Made by a program: the position numbers and the translations under genes. From Liolophura sinensis (lineage: Eukaryota; Mollusca; Polyplacophora; Chitonida; Chitonidae), in contig NC_088295.1 in assembly GCF_032854445.1 (NCBI RefSeq), forward strand, positions 22,245,385 to 22,309,384: 64,000 bases of DNA, given 5' to 3'. Of this stretch, positions 47,201 to 61,600 are shown piece after piece. Within the stretch, counting starts at the first letter, position 1; each line of letters starts with the position of its first letter. Below the pieces are notes generated by a model. That model made no database searches. It was not told the origin of the DNA and saw only the letters and a list, made by a program, of their open reading frames with translations.

Positions 47201-49587
47201 NNNNNNNNNNNNNNNNNAGCAGTATATTTGTTTCTGTGTAGCTACAATCCACCTCAAAAATGAAATCATTCTGATATGAGTTCCCAGGCTATATAGCCCA
47301 GCTAGGCCTGGGTTGGCCATCTATGACGTCATCTGCTGAGATTAGAGAGTGGCCGGCTGGAGATTCGGATAGGGCAGTAAATCTATTGTTTTTCGTGGAT
47401 TTGAAGTCCATAATTACATTTCTCAGAGACCCTCCTGGTAACAGACTGTTACACGGGTTATAACCTTTATACTAAGGATGTGTAGCTAAATCTGGACACT
47501 TTAACCTTTAATACATGTATGAGAGTCGATTATGCAGGAGCTAAAAAAAGCACCAACACTGACACTGAGACTTTTTCCTCCTCTCACAATACCTCATACA
47601 GGAGAGCTAAAAACTAAACATACATACATGTATTTAATAAAGGTACATGTAGTACGTTTTCTAAATTTAACGAATGCATGTATTATTAAACAGTACTGTA
47701 CCATACACATGAATTCTTGTATAATATCACTTAAGTTGTTTAAGCTATATCATGGACAGACAGATAAATTCTATAATACTGTCAAAAGCATTCACCTAAT
47801 TCTTAATGAGCTTACCTGCTTACGATCATCTCCTTCTGTATGAAGCCATTGTGAAGCTGCAGGGAGAGCCAGCACTCCCCGAGGAACAGGTACCTGTGGT
47901 CAGTCTGCAGATCCCTAACCACTACCTGAATCAGGTACCAGGACGGGGACAGGCCTGCATTGTCATGCCAGATAACAACTTTCCACAGCTTTCCCAGGTT
48001 TGTGTCATGAGCCACCAGGAATGTGTCCTGACAGTTGCGCTGAAATGCGCCCTGCTTACACAGATGACGGACTGCCACTCCTTCCCTCCTCACCGTACAG
48101 CTTTATACCAATGTGGGCTGTGGTACCTGATCAGGAGAGAACACAGGCAGCATGAAAGCACTGAAAGATGTGAGCAACAAATTATGAAGTGATAACATTA
48201 AAAATGATAGTCCTTTCATTGAATTCTAATAAAATAACAACAACAAATTGGTGTAGAAATCACAGTTCTTCTACAGACAACAAAATACTCTACACAGTCT
48301 TTCAGCCCTAATTAATAATTTCTTCAATGGTACATGACTGTCATAAATACAATGCTGCAAGATCCAAGAAGGATTCTTTAAGCCCAGACATGCTAAAATC
48401 TTGTGAGTATCTAAATGCATTGATTGCCCCTAGGCAAGAGCCATCTGAATTTTTCCAAGATAACTTTAAATCACAATCTTTTCAGGATGTGTTTTTGTAT
48501 ACTGTTTTTGTTTTAAATAGAGGTACTTAACAAGTCCACACAAATAAATGAATTAAAACGAATAATCAGGTAATTCAATGCGGGAACATCACTTTTCAGC
48601 ATACACACCTGCACTCATTTGACGTCCCGTTACCACGGTGACCTCATACTTGAAGGCTCCGTCAATACCACAGAGAGGAACCCTAGAGATTCGCTTTAGA
48701 TCCTTGAGATCCTGCCGTCTACAGATGATTACCAGAAGGATGTAGGATGCCAGCAGGATGCTGCAAGTGATCAGGGCCACAGGATTGTTTGCCACATCTA
48801 GTCTCTGTTTATACCAGCCAAAAATTAATATTCATTCAATAAATATTTCAACAGTGGCAAAAGAAATGTCTAGAATCCAGATATTGGAAATACCCCCCAT
48901 CATTTCCATCCCTATCATTTCCAAAAATAAAAGAAATAAAACTAAGAAAAAAAACCTTAAAAGAAATCCCAGGACCTCATGTTGATTAGTCTGGCTTCAT
49001 ATAGACTGTTTCATGGACAATTTGTGGCGTGCACTGATTGCACTACTGGTGCATTCAGTTTGAATACAGAGGCGTAGCAATTTAATCATAAGAGTAAACA
49101 GTATACATGAAAATCTATTAGAGCACTAAGTTCCATTAACGGGAATAATTATGACAATAATTACCCGATTGTAATTAAAATTAAGCATTCACAAGTTCAG
49201 ATTATACGGAAGATGTATGCTATAAAGATTCATGGAAACAGTACTTTAGGAAGAGTTGCATGGACAAAATCTGAATAGATTGGAAAAGCATTACTAAGTC
49301 CTAAATGGGGGTAATTATGAAACCAATCACAACTTGCCTTTCAGCTTAAGCATGCACAAGTTCAGATGATAGGCAAGATGTATGGTACCTTTCATCAAAA
49401 TCGGCGATGTAGTTTGGGAGGAGATGCATGGACAAAATATGATTACAGCCCAAAAAATGCTACATGAAGTCCTAATTGTGATAAAACTTATGCATATACA
49501 AGTTCAGATAATAGGCAGGATGTATACTAACTTTCATCAAAATTGGCACAGTAGTTTGGGAGGAAATGTATGGACAAGATTGTGCCT

Positions 49588-49618
<31 letters not shown>

Positions 49619-52600
49619 GTGATTCCAGTATACCCCCTCCCCCCACCACCATTTATCTTTGTTGAGGGGGGTATAAAAATGACCAGATTTTTAGAAATAA
49701 AACTGAATAATGCACTGCACTTTTAGTACTCCTAAAACATTTGATGATGAAGCCATTTGTTTGGCAAAGGTCAAATTCAAACCAAAATGTGTAGTATGTG
49801 TAGAAAGCATGAAATTGAGCTGACAAAAAAAAAACATTCACACAGACCATTGTCCTTGGAATTTCATGTATGTCTGCAGAAAGAAACTTTAATAGTAGTC
49901 AGAATGAAAGGGCTGAGTATTTTGTCTTCTATATACATGCATACACAATAATAAAGAAAAAATAATAATAAAAACTTTCTACACGATTCTGTCTGCAGTT
50001 TTTGCTTTCTTCCCAGGGAATTTTAATATTACTTTCTGTATATATATACATATCACTTGTATACATACCGCTAGATCTGCAAAGTCTATGGCATTAGGAG
50101 GCACAAGGGCACTCGCTCCAAAGGAGGTGAGATGGTTGCACATACAGACTGTAACTATGGGGGTAGACCTGTCGCCTACCACACACCCCTTACTCTCCCA
50201 GTGCTGGCTGACTGGGTCAAAATACTGACAGCTGGACAAATATAGATGGACATACACCTCGATACTGACATCCTCAGAGGGGTTCAACACAGTCAGAGAG
50301 TAGTGAGACTGTGGCTGGAATGAGCTGGAAAACACATGAAAATTGCCTGTTTTTCAGCATGGTGTTGTGTACAATTTGATATATCTATCAGTTTCATAGT
50401 TTGGACAAGAATTCTTAACGTAAAAATAAAATTCATTACTGACACCAACATACAGAAATGGTTGTTTCAAATGGATCCACAACAAGGAAATAAAATTCTG
50501 CCCTACCCATCTGCACTTCTCTTTACTGCATTTTTTACACCAGGATACTTATACCCACAAATACTGCTCACCATATGGATGACAAAAACAACACATAATG
50601 TTTACCTCGTTCCAACAAAGAATGTAAATTGGCGGTGATCCTGTTCATCTTCCATCATGTCCTCAGTCAGTACCTTTTTCTCTTCATACCTCTTTTCTGA
50701 TGCCTCATACCCCACCCCCAGGAACACAGTGGTGCTGACAGACAGGTTAGTGTGCAAGCCGGGGTCTGACAGCAGGGAAAAGCGTACCTGAACGTGGAGA
50801 GCTGACCTAGTGGTCTCACTAACTGAAGATGTATCCAGCAGCACTCTCGTGGCCTTGCCAGGCTCTATGGTGATATTAGTCATGTTCATTAAGTACTGAG
50901 AGTTTGTGTCCAGCATTGTGGTAAATGTGTCTTTATCGTCCTGTTCAGGGGCTACCCCTCTCCCATACATCAAAACTTGGATCTCTTCCCCCTCAGGCAG
51001 ACTCCTGACGGGTATCAGAGAGCCATTACTGTACTGGAAGGTCAGAGACGGCACCTGAGATGTTATAGTAAAGTTGTCCAGGTAGCCCCATGGGAAGGGG
51101 TTGTCGGGCATGACAAACATTATCTGGAAGATTTCCTCATTATTAGGTAGGTGGGCCAGCAGAGAGGGTGGGAGCAGGAACTGACAGCCAGCAGTTCCCC
51201 GCTCTCTCCATATGGCCGCCGGTACAGTCCGCTGCCCTAGCAGGTGGATGTCCCCCATGTGTAAAGCAGACAGCTGCTCACTCTGCAGCTGTGTCTGCAG
51301 AACTGTGGACATGATCATCTCTGTGAAGCCTACAGCATCTGTCACTAGGTCTGCCTGTTGAAGCTCATCACTACCTTGAGATGTGTCATTATCTGTCCAG
51401 GGCAACTGGAAGTCCTTCAGATTGATACTGGGAGCTGCGGCAGCAGAACCCTGGGGAACTGAGGAAGTGCTGTGAAGGTTCATCGCTCTCACCAGATTGG
51501 AAACAGCCAGCAGCAAATGACCTGGAGCAAAGTCCTCACAATCCAGGCCCTGCTTCACCTTGGCCTTGACATTGTCAAGAACCCTCTTCATCAGGGAATG
51601 GATCATTGAGTGACTACTCTCTCCCTGGACCTCATTCTCGTACATCTGAGAGAACAGTCAATTCAGTTTGAATTTATTACAAAATAATTCTGAACATCAG
51701 ATCACGAAATCTACAAACATATAATCTGCAAGTGTTCCTGCAATAGTGCCCTTATACCGTGATCTCTATTTTTTATATGAAAAAACCATTCCGCCTTTGA
51801 AATGCATGTATCATAGTTCTGAACACAATACTTGACTAAACTGCCTGAGCCTTTTAATGAAACAATGGCAGAGAAAGCTGTACTTACAGACACTTGTTTC
51901 AGAGCATAAGCCACCTGTTGTATGTCTTGCATGGTTTCTATAGGAATGTGACTGAGGGCTGTGGTGATGGCCTCCCTCACTTCTCCTCGTCTCTGGGTGT
52001 CAGTGTCAGAGGAGCCCGTCTGTAAGGCTAGCATGGATGCCCGATTCAGCTCCATCAAAACAGCTATAGAGTACTGGAGGAGGGCCACGGGCCGGTGCAG
52101 TTTCACCAGCCATCTCAGGTGGGACAAGGCTAGGGTAGTGATGTGTTCAGACAAACTCTCATTAGGCTTCAGCAGAGGGGACAGCAACCAGATTTGACTG
52201 GGAATAAAACATGAGCATAACGAGTGAAATCCAGTGCCTTGTCTAGATTACTCAATGTTCTTCACCTCACTACCACTATGTGTCTCATGATTATGATTTC
52301 AACAGTGACTTCAGCAATATTTGTCTTGTAGCAGGCTGAACACAAGGCTGACATTCTTGTAGTACTGTCTCAATGGTTCGCCATGCCAAGGTAACAATGC
52401 CACACCCAGTCATACACACATTAATCTACTAATATCAGGTCGAGCAGTACTTTTCTTGTTTCTCACTGACACCAGAGTACCATATGAGATAATACTAGTA
52501 ACTTTAAAGTCCTACATATGAATCAACTCAAGATAACAATTTAAATTAACATGGTACTTTTACATAGTATGGATTCAGTTGTCTGTACAGATGTTTTACA

Positions 52601-55600
52601 TAGATAAGTTACAGTTGTAAATCTGCACCATGTACATGTATACCTCTTGAGTCCAAGGGTAGAGGCTCCCTGTTCATCTTGTACATCTACCCTGAGGGTG
52701 ACAGGGCTGCCACCCACACTGTCCGGCCAGTTAGACACATAGACACTCTGGTTCCTCATGGTGCCCTGGTACAGCACACACTGTTCCATCTTCCCAGAGG
52801 CCAGCTGTCTCTCAGCACTCACGCGGTACAGGATGGCAGACTTGCCTGGGTCCTGATCCCCCCAGCCCTGACATTCCACCGTGACCACAGACTCGAGGGG
52901 GACAATGTGAGGGTGAGCCGGGTATAAGGAGCATGTTCCTCCTACAGGGGGGTGGTTTGGGCCAAGAGTGAGGCGAGCTTCACCTCGCAGATGTGTGGAT
53001 CCCACAGACTTGGTTACGTCCAGTTGGAAGGTGTAAGAATGGATGTCCTTCAGAACACCTCTACGAATCACAAGGTCTGATACGTTAGCACCTGTTGTTG
53101 TGGTAGAAGAGTTTAGCACCAAGGATTTCCTGGCGACTGATTGGTTGTTATCCCCATACATCGCTGTCCACAAATATTGCACGTTGTCTGCTCTGTGACA
53201 GTCTGTACACTGGCCCCGTAAGGCCACATGCTGACTAGGACTGATTTGGAAACTGTTCGTGGCTCGACATGACAAACAGTCAATGCTGACAGTCGGGACG
53301 GGATCAGGGCTAATCTCAATCTGTCAAAACATGACAAATATAAACGTCAGCAAATAGATAATCATCTAAAACATTCCACAGAATTATTACATGTGCACTG
53401 CCAGCCTATGGATGGTCATGGGTTTCCCCAGGCCCTGTGCAGTTTCCTTCCACCATAATGCTGTCATATAGGTGAATAAATAAATTAACGTTACCTCACA
53501 AAGACACCTAAAAGACCTTCCCTGTGCCCAATAATCAACACAGAAAACTGCATCTATGTCTCTCATAGAATTTATCCTTATAAACAGTATTACAGCATAG
53601 AATCAAAATTAGCCTTTGTTGAAAATTGAAGTAAATTTCCACCTGATTAATTGAAAAATGGCAGTGCAAGCAAAGGCATTTTCCTGTGTGATTCTCATGT
53701 TTTGCTATGAAATGACTTCTTTAGATTACCTTCTGTTGAGCATGTGCCACACGGCAGTCACTGCCAGGAACACAGTTGAACAAAGACACTGTCAGTGTGA
53801 TAGTATAGACTCTATCCAGGAGAAATAGGCTTTCATCCAACTCGATACGCTTTCCTCTTGTCTGCGGAAAGCAATTCTTTTCCACAGTGCCAGTCTGGTG
53901 ATAACAACAAATTATCACATGCATAACTGAATTTACGCACTTAACACAGTCAAATTCACATTACATTAAAATACCTTAAAAAGATCTGTAATGAATTGTT
54001 TGTACCTGTAATTTAGTTTATAAACAAATGCACACGACAGAAAATCTTCCCGAATATACATTAAGTAATTAATAGTTCAAATTTCACCTCCATACAGAAT
54101 AAACTGTTTGAAATTAATAGAGATTTGTATGACACAGCTTACCTGAAGGGAGACAGAGGAGCAGTTCCAGGTGTACATCATGTGAGATCTCTTGCCTTCC
54201 TGAACATCTGGATCATAGGACATAGAGCCATCCAGGGTAACGGGCTGACTGCCAGGTAACACAACCTCACTGCCTCCTTTGATGATGGCCACAAAGGGGG
54301 AGGGTCGCAAGGTGAGGGTATAGCTAAGCTTCTGTTTGACCACAGTTTGTTTGTAACCACTGGTAAACTGGACACAGTATATATCTGCTGATAGCACTTG
54401 TCTCGGGATCCTTAACAGAAGTCCTCTAGTATACACAGATGAAGGCAGGTAAGCCTGTGAGGAAGGTGTACCCTGACATAGCCCTGTATACACCTGCCAT
54501 TGGTGAACAGCTGCGTAATACAAACACCCTCTGGAATCTACAACAGCCTCAAACTCCACGGCCCTAGAAGGAGTGGAAATCCTGTTGGGTTGTCCAACCC
54601 TGTCCACAATGGGCATTTCACACATGAATTTGTGGATGATAGACGTTGTGTTGAATATTGCAGAGCTAATGCTGTTCCAAACTTTCACCTTCAAGCGGAA
54701 TACACCTTGATTAGAGAAGACATAATTGAGCTTAGGCTCGATAGTGAAAAGACTAGAATCATTCACCTGCCACTCGAAGGAGTGGGACTCACCCACACCT
54801 TGGCCTATGACCTTGAATGTGATTGGTTGGTTCTGGAACAGGAAATCCCACCCTGGCCCATCTGGCTGAACGTCAATGTTTTCTAGAGGTGTCTCTACAT
54901 TGACAACATAAAGTCGCTTATCATCACTGACATTGTTGTGAGCAGAAACTTTCAAAGTAAAAACACCAGATCTTGGAAAGACACAGGAAAGTTGTTTACT
55001 TTCTGACTGGCAGATGGTACTGCTTGTCCAATCCAAAACTTTTATGGTGTATGTCACATTGGTTCCTTTCATTACTGCTGCAGTAAAATTTAGATCTGAC
55101 AGTGCAGGAACTACCCGGCCACAACAGTTTGTCATGTATAGCTTTTCCACACGATCCTGGACAGGTAAAGTCAATATATTTGTCTCTGAACTCACATTGT
55201 TTGATGCTGTAAGGTGGATAGTATACACATCAGGGAACGTGTACCTGTGAGTCACTGTGTGACCTGCTGAAGTTAATGGGCTTCCTCTATCCCCAAATGT
55301 CCAAACAAAGTTAACAGACGACCCTGCAGACATGGAAGCATTGAAATGCACAGCCTGTCCTGTTTCTGCAATGTTGGCACTTGTCAAAATAACCAAATCC
55401 TTGACTGCATCTTGCACTATGATTGTCTTTGATACTGATATGTCACTTATGCCATTGTGAACTCGGAGTATAAGCCGGAAGGTTCCAGCTGTCTGGAACA
55501 TATGAGTGAAATGGGAAGCCTGAGACAGTTCTCTGCTTGTGTCATTGAGAAACCATTGGTATGACAAATGGCTCCCCCTACCAATTGTTGCCTGAAAAAA

Positions 55601-58600
55601 CAACTGGCTTTCGGATTGGATAACTTGTTGGTCAGGATTGTCAATGACTACCTCTGATATAGGAACCTGGACAGTTACATCTACATAATCCACAGCTCTG
55701 CTGACATTGTTCACTGCCTCACACCTCAGTTGCTGTGGTCCAGGAGCACTCAGCTGAATAACAATAAACCCTGAAGATGATTGTAAATTCCATTCTCCTG
55801 AGCCATTCATAACGCTCCATTTATACAGGATGTCAGTTCCTGCAGACTTAGTTACAGTAATATTAACTTCTTCATCCGTCGAAAGTATTGGATTCAAAAC
55901 ATCTATTTTAAAGTCATGAATTTTTTCCTGAGCAGTAAGTGTAAGACAGGTACCTCCACTTGAAAGAGGATTGGTGGCAGTCAGAAATATGGTATAAATT
56001 CCTGCCACTGGGAAGTCATAAGAGCAGTTCCATCCTGCCTGAGTCAGGATTGGGAAATTGTGTAACTCAATGTCCCAGGTGATGTTAACCTTCACCTGTT
56101 CCTTCACGGACGCGCTGAATTCTACAAGCTCGCCTGTTGGTACAAATGGCCCAGTCAAATCGCTCTCCATAACAACATCAGAAATAGTGTCAATGCAATA
56201 CACTCGCAGGGAAGCAAGAGCTTCATTGACACCATTCCAAGCCACAAGGGAGACATCATAGATGCCACTCTGTGTAAACTGATGAGTGTATGCCTGGCTT
56301 GTAGATGTGGCATTGAAACAGTCTTGGCAGAGAAACCAACTAAAGGTCAGATCAGATCCGGTGGAATACAGAGCGTGGAAGGTTATTGGCTGACCTACGA
56401 CCACCTCAGTGGTGCTGACATCGATGTGCAGGCCTGTCACGGCCTCCTGCACCTGAACAATGATGGAGTCATTCAGGGTACTTACATCATTGGACACAAC
56501 CACTGCGGCTGTGTAGGACCGGACGTCAGACAACACAGCTGTATACTGGTTACCTACAGAAATGACAGGACTGCCAGAATCAACTGTCCACGAATACTCC
56601 ACACTGGTCCCATGAAGAATACTGGCAATTAGCTCCACCTGCGTAGCAGAGCCGGTGCTGCCTAAGTAAACAATGTCTTTACAGTTCTGACAGCTTAACA
56701 AGACACCCTCAATGATTTCCTGGACTCTGACTCTAGTCTTTGCTGTCAAGGAGCTGATGTTATTAGAGGCCGTCACCAAGATCTCATATTCCCCAGGTAA
56801 ATCAAAGGTGAAGGAGTAGACATCCTCACACTGGTTACATGGCACACCCACAATACTCCCTGAGGGGTCAGTTGTCGCCTGCCAGCTGTAGGTGATGTTA
56901 GATCCAGTCCCAACACTTGCTGATACCCTACCTGTAACCTGGCCATCATGTCTGAGAGCCAAGGGGCTAAGTCTGGATAAGCTGAGTGCAGTTATCTCCT
57001 CCTGAATACAAACTTCAGCTGATGCAGACTTTGTCTTAACAGTATTGTTAACATACACCTGAACAGTAAAGACACCTGGCGTGCCGTACAGGTGAGTGAC
57101 AGTGTCTTTGTCCTGAGTCAGCTGGGTTGTTTGATCACCGAATATCCAGGTGTAAAACAGAGGGACTGGGACAGTGTTGATCACTTCAGCTGTTAGGTTG
57201 ACGCTGCTTCCTAAAGCTGTACATCCTGGGGTTTGTACAGACACAACCTCCAACATATCTGCTCCCATCGCATACACCAGCAGGGCAGTGGAGGCTGAAC
57301 TCACCTGATTCCAGGCTGACACAGTTACATTATAGACACCTGGCCCTGAGAACTGGTGATTAAAGGTGAGCATTGTTAAGTTGTACACTGTCCCATCCCC
57401 TGTATTAATGCTAAATCTAACGTCACTCCCGCTTTGCATTTCCAGGGTGAAGTACACCACAGACTGACTTGATTTAGGGCCATCATAACTCAAAGATAAG
57501 CCTATAATTGCTTCCTCAACTGTGATGTTTAAAGATTCCAGGACAGATCTCACACCATTTGACACAACCACTCTAACTGTGTAAGAGCCGGCTGAGCTGA
57601 ACTTGTGCCGTATCAGAGCATTGGTTCCACTAGAATTCATAGAAATCCCATCTCCAAATGTCCATGTGTGAGTGATGTAACCCAGGTTCTGTCCTGGGAC
57701 AACTAGTTGCAGCTGTGCATTCAAGGACACAGGTAGTATGTCTTCCTTAGCAGAGACCAGAACACCTGACATAGGGTTAATAATGGTGAGATTCCTGGAG
57801 GTTGACACTGACTGAAAAATGTCAGAAAATGTCACAGTAACTTCAAACACACCTGGTGTTGTATAAAATTGACTAAAATGTTGAACCAGGCTGGTGTCGT
57901 TCGTTATCAATGACTCTGTCAAAGCAACACCATCGCCCACCTTCTTTACAACAGTCACATTTGCACCCACTCTAACATCAACAACAACGGTCATCTCTGC
58001 CTGTGTGCTCTTCTCAATGAAGTCCGCAAACTTTGAGAACCTAGCATCATGGAACTTTGCGGGCTGAACTGTTATGATGTGGAGCTGATTCATCTCTTTA
58101 CTCAGAACATTAGAAGCATCCACCTGTACAATCTGTCCACCTGTAGTAGTGAAGATATGAGTAAACCTGTTACTTTGGCTGCTGGTATGCTGAATATTTC
58201 CATTCACCTTCCACCTGTACTTCACTGAAGAGCCCTGAATAAGAGTTGCTCGAAAACGAACCTTCTCACTGGCTGGAACGACAATGTCGCCATCATCACT
58301 TAACACATGGACTTGAGTTTGGTGAAGGCTGACACGTAGACCACGGATCCTGAAAGCTTTGGACAGGTCAACAGTGAGCTGCTCTGAACTGATGTTATTG
58401 CTCACAGACACAGTGAGGCTCGAGACTGGGCTATTTGTGTCAAGCTTCAGCTTTATGGAAGAGAATGGTTTTTCCGCTGAGGAGCTGTTGGAGAAACACG
58501 CAGCTAGAGAGGTCAATCTAAGGGGGCAGGAGTCTGTAAACGGGAAACTCAAACCAATGTGGCTCCAGTAGGCAGAGAGATGGGACCCGTGAGAGACCTT

Positions 58601-61600
58601 GATGACAATGTCTGTCTCTACTCTCCACTCTACAGGTACAGTTCCTACAGACCCTGGGCTGACCCCTGGTCCCACAATACTTGGCTGGATCAGGGTGAGT
58701 CCACTGACAGGATCCTCAGCTGTCACCTGGCAGTTGACTGACCTCGCCGTAACATCACCTGTAATCTCCACACTATACCTGTATGCACCTGGACGCCTCA
58801 GGTAAGACATAGACTGTGGCACATGGACTGTGAAAGGTGGGGAAAACCTAGCACGCAGGTAACACACCAGGTTGTCCTGCGCTGACAGAGTAGTGGGCAC
58901 GCTGATCACATCACCTACAACTGCCCAGCCCACAGATTTCCAGCTGAACATGGTCTGCCTCCACCTGGAGGTGGAGTTATTCTGACAGAGGACGCCTGGC
59001 CAGGTTGCAGAGTCATGTTGATAGGCCAGGACATCCCCCTCCTCCACCCTCATACGTTGATCCCTCACCAGGTGGCGAGACATGGCACCTGGTGACAAAG
59101 CTACGTGCACTGTCCCCACCACCCTGTACTGAGGGGCAGTCCTTAGGAATTCTGAAGGGGACAGGGTGTGAGAGCAGCCAGGTGTGGATGAGGGTAAGGA
59201 AGCACAGCTACAGGGCTGTCGATCCCCAACACAGCTGGAGCTGAGGTAACAGTACTGAGACAATGTGGGACATGAACCCTGCCCACTACTGCAGTTGTAG
59301 GATGTGGAAAAGCACTGGGTGTATGGTGATGCCTGGCTAGAGCAACCTGCAAATGTAACACAGGACAATTTACATGAATATAAGTCTATCAAACAAAATG
59401 TCTGGCGTTACATTAATCATGAATTATTTAAAGCAGTATGTATTTATACATGTATATACATCTGTGTTTTATTCTGTACTCAAGAACACTGCACAGCATT
59501 ATAATGATATAACATCTGTATATGACGTTCTCTTATGTCAATACATCAATTACCTCTCTAACCATATTGAAAGCTTCTCAGCTAGATCTTACAAAAAAAT
59601 TTAAAAAGTCTTTGAGTATGGTACAAAAGTTCCTTAAAGATGTCTTACCAGGCTGAGTCAGGTAGAAGCCATTAGGACACATGGGTCTCATCACTAGCAG
59701 GGTCATGGACAGAGCAAAGGAGACTTGCTCTGTGATAAAATCCCAGGAACTTAAAAGACCACGAACAGAGAACCAAAACCCTGTCAGTGAAAGAGATAAT
59801 TAGAGTAATTTACCACACAAAACAGATAACAACAATTACAAGACATTTACCATGGACATGAGAATGAACTCAAATTTTCTTTATGTTTGTTGTTATTTGT
59901 ATACATACCTGGAAAGAAATAGAATGTCGTTTGTGTTGTAGTAACAGGAACTATAATAGGGACTACAGCTTGTGAGGTGAGAACTTTTCCTGTAAATACA
60001 GAGGTACCTGCAGAATAGCTACCCACTGACACTTCCTCTGTAAAACAGAAAGCACAATCCAGTCATATTTACACGACAATTAAATTTACCTACAAACAAG
60101 TGGACATTATATTTAGGTTGAAATCTTCACAAGATGTATTTGCCTCATCACTTTAATATAAAGCAATTTTTGGTGGGCCTGATTTAAAGCCCATGCCAAA
60201 TGAAGGACTTTTAAAGCCAATGTCAAGTAACAAACAATTTTAGCACCATGTACTTAGTGACCAAGTTTTAAGCAGGTGGTATGGTAGAGTTCAATATAGG
60301 TGAGCAGTACAACCTAAGTTTATTTGTCACCAAACAGTATGAGTAGTCAACATTACAGATTAATGTGTGAATTGCAGATATCATTAACGTAGCAACCAGT
60401 AGTAAAGACATGGCATTGACAGTACTGCAAGATTTACAGTACTGCAAGATCATTATATTTTGAACAATTTTTTAGATCAGTACCACATTACTGAGTGCCA
60501 TTCATTCAGGGTAGATGGATTATAGCATGACTGCATTGTCACCAGCATTACTAAGATAAGAGCATTTTCAAAATATTATTAAGATAGACAGAAAGTGAAG
60601 GTTGTGATCATCACAAAAACACTCACGACCATCATTGCTGTACTGACAAACATAGTGCCTGCTCTGAGAACAGTTTGCCTCCAGCCATGTGTAGACTGAC
60701 CCCTCTTTCCGCAGCATGACACAGTCCTTCTGGTCTGGATGATCTATCCCAGCATGGGCCGAAGACCACTGGCTGACCACAGTGCTGTCATCAACATCAT
60801 CAGAATCATCAGTCTCATCATCGCTGTTTTCCCCGACATTATCCACCCAGGAGAAGTAGCCCTCGTGTGTTCGGTCAGTCAGCCCTATCCAGGCCTCCTG
60901 GAGCCTATAATTAATACAACGATGCATTGATCACACCCATAAAATATTTGAGTCAAATTTCATACCTATACCAAAAATGTAAGCTTAGGTAAGTTCTACT
61001 GCATTCTTGAAGCTTTATACCACTTTATTTATCAATGAATGTCTTACTTGGAACTTTTGAGAAGTGTATAGCTGACAAATATATTGAGGTTATCAGCATT
61101 AAGAACAGCCAGGCTCCCAGAGGGATATGTGGTGCAGTTTGTCTTTGCACCATCCCAGGTAGACGGTGCTTCTGATATCACATAACAGTATCCATCAGGT
61201 CCTAGCTGTCCTCCATGAGAGCAGTCAACAGGCTCTGAAAAATGATCAGAGGTTTTCAGGTCATTTACTGTATTGCTCAGGTGCTGTAATATCAAAATCA
61301 ATTTTAATTTTAATAAGGGTTCTGATCTATAGATGCTGATATCTGAATGATGAACAAAAACCAAATAAACAGAATGTGTGTACTTTAATCTAAATATCAC
61401 GATTTGGCAATAATGTAACATGCCATTAAAATATGAATTACCTTACTTTAATATGGTTTTAGTCTTATGACATAAACAGTATATGAAAAACAACTGCACA
61501 ATGTATTTGTACCTTTCTGACAGATGAAGTGTAACTTTGTATTACAGGTCACAGCATACAGGCCTTGGTTCCTGATAGTCACACAGTTTCCTTGGTCAGG

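Larger units (their letters stand above)
46179..47507 (+). mobile_element. Kolobok-like DNA transposon remnant with THAP domain
   Basis: Flanked by TTAA on both sides (46175-46178 and 47508-47511). Terminal inverted repeats: left AGGGTTAGTGTCCAG; right, reverse-complemented, AGGTTAAAGTGTCCAG. It includes the THAP-like frame 46284-46625, a 10-bp hairpin (46778-46787 with 46797-46806) and the N gap. TTAA target sites combined with a THAP domain are hallmarks of the Kolobok superfamily (established knowledge); piggyBac also uses TTAA but has no THAP domain. No transposase catalytic region is seen, though part may lie in the gap. It sits in the PKD1 intron between exons 15 and 16. Confidence 0.65.

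Noticed and set aside
51643-51645. ATG at the start of a 347-codon frame as a gene start
   Set aside because: It directly follows a consensus acceptor and continues the previous exon in phase; it is an internal methionine of PKD1.
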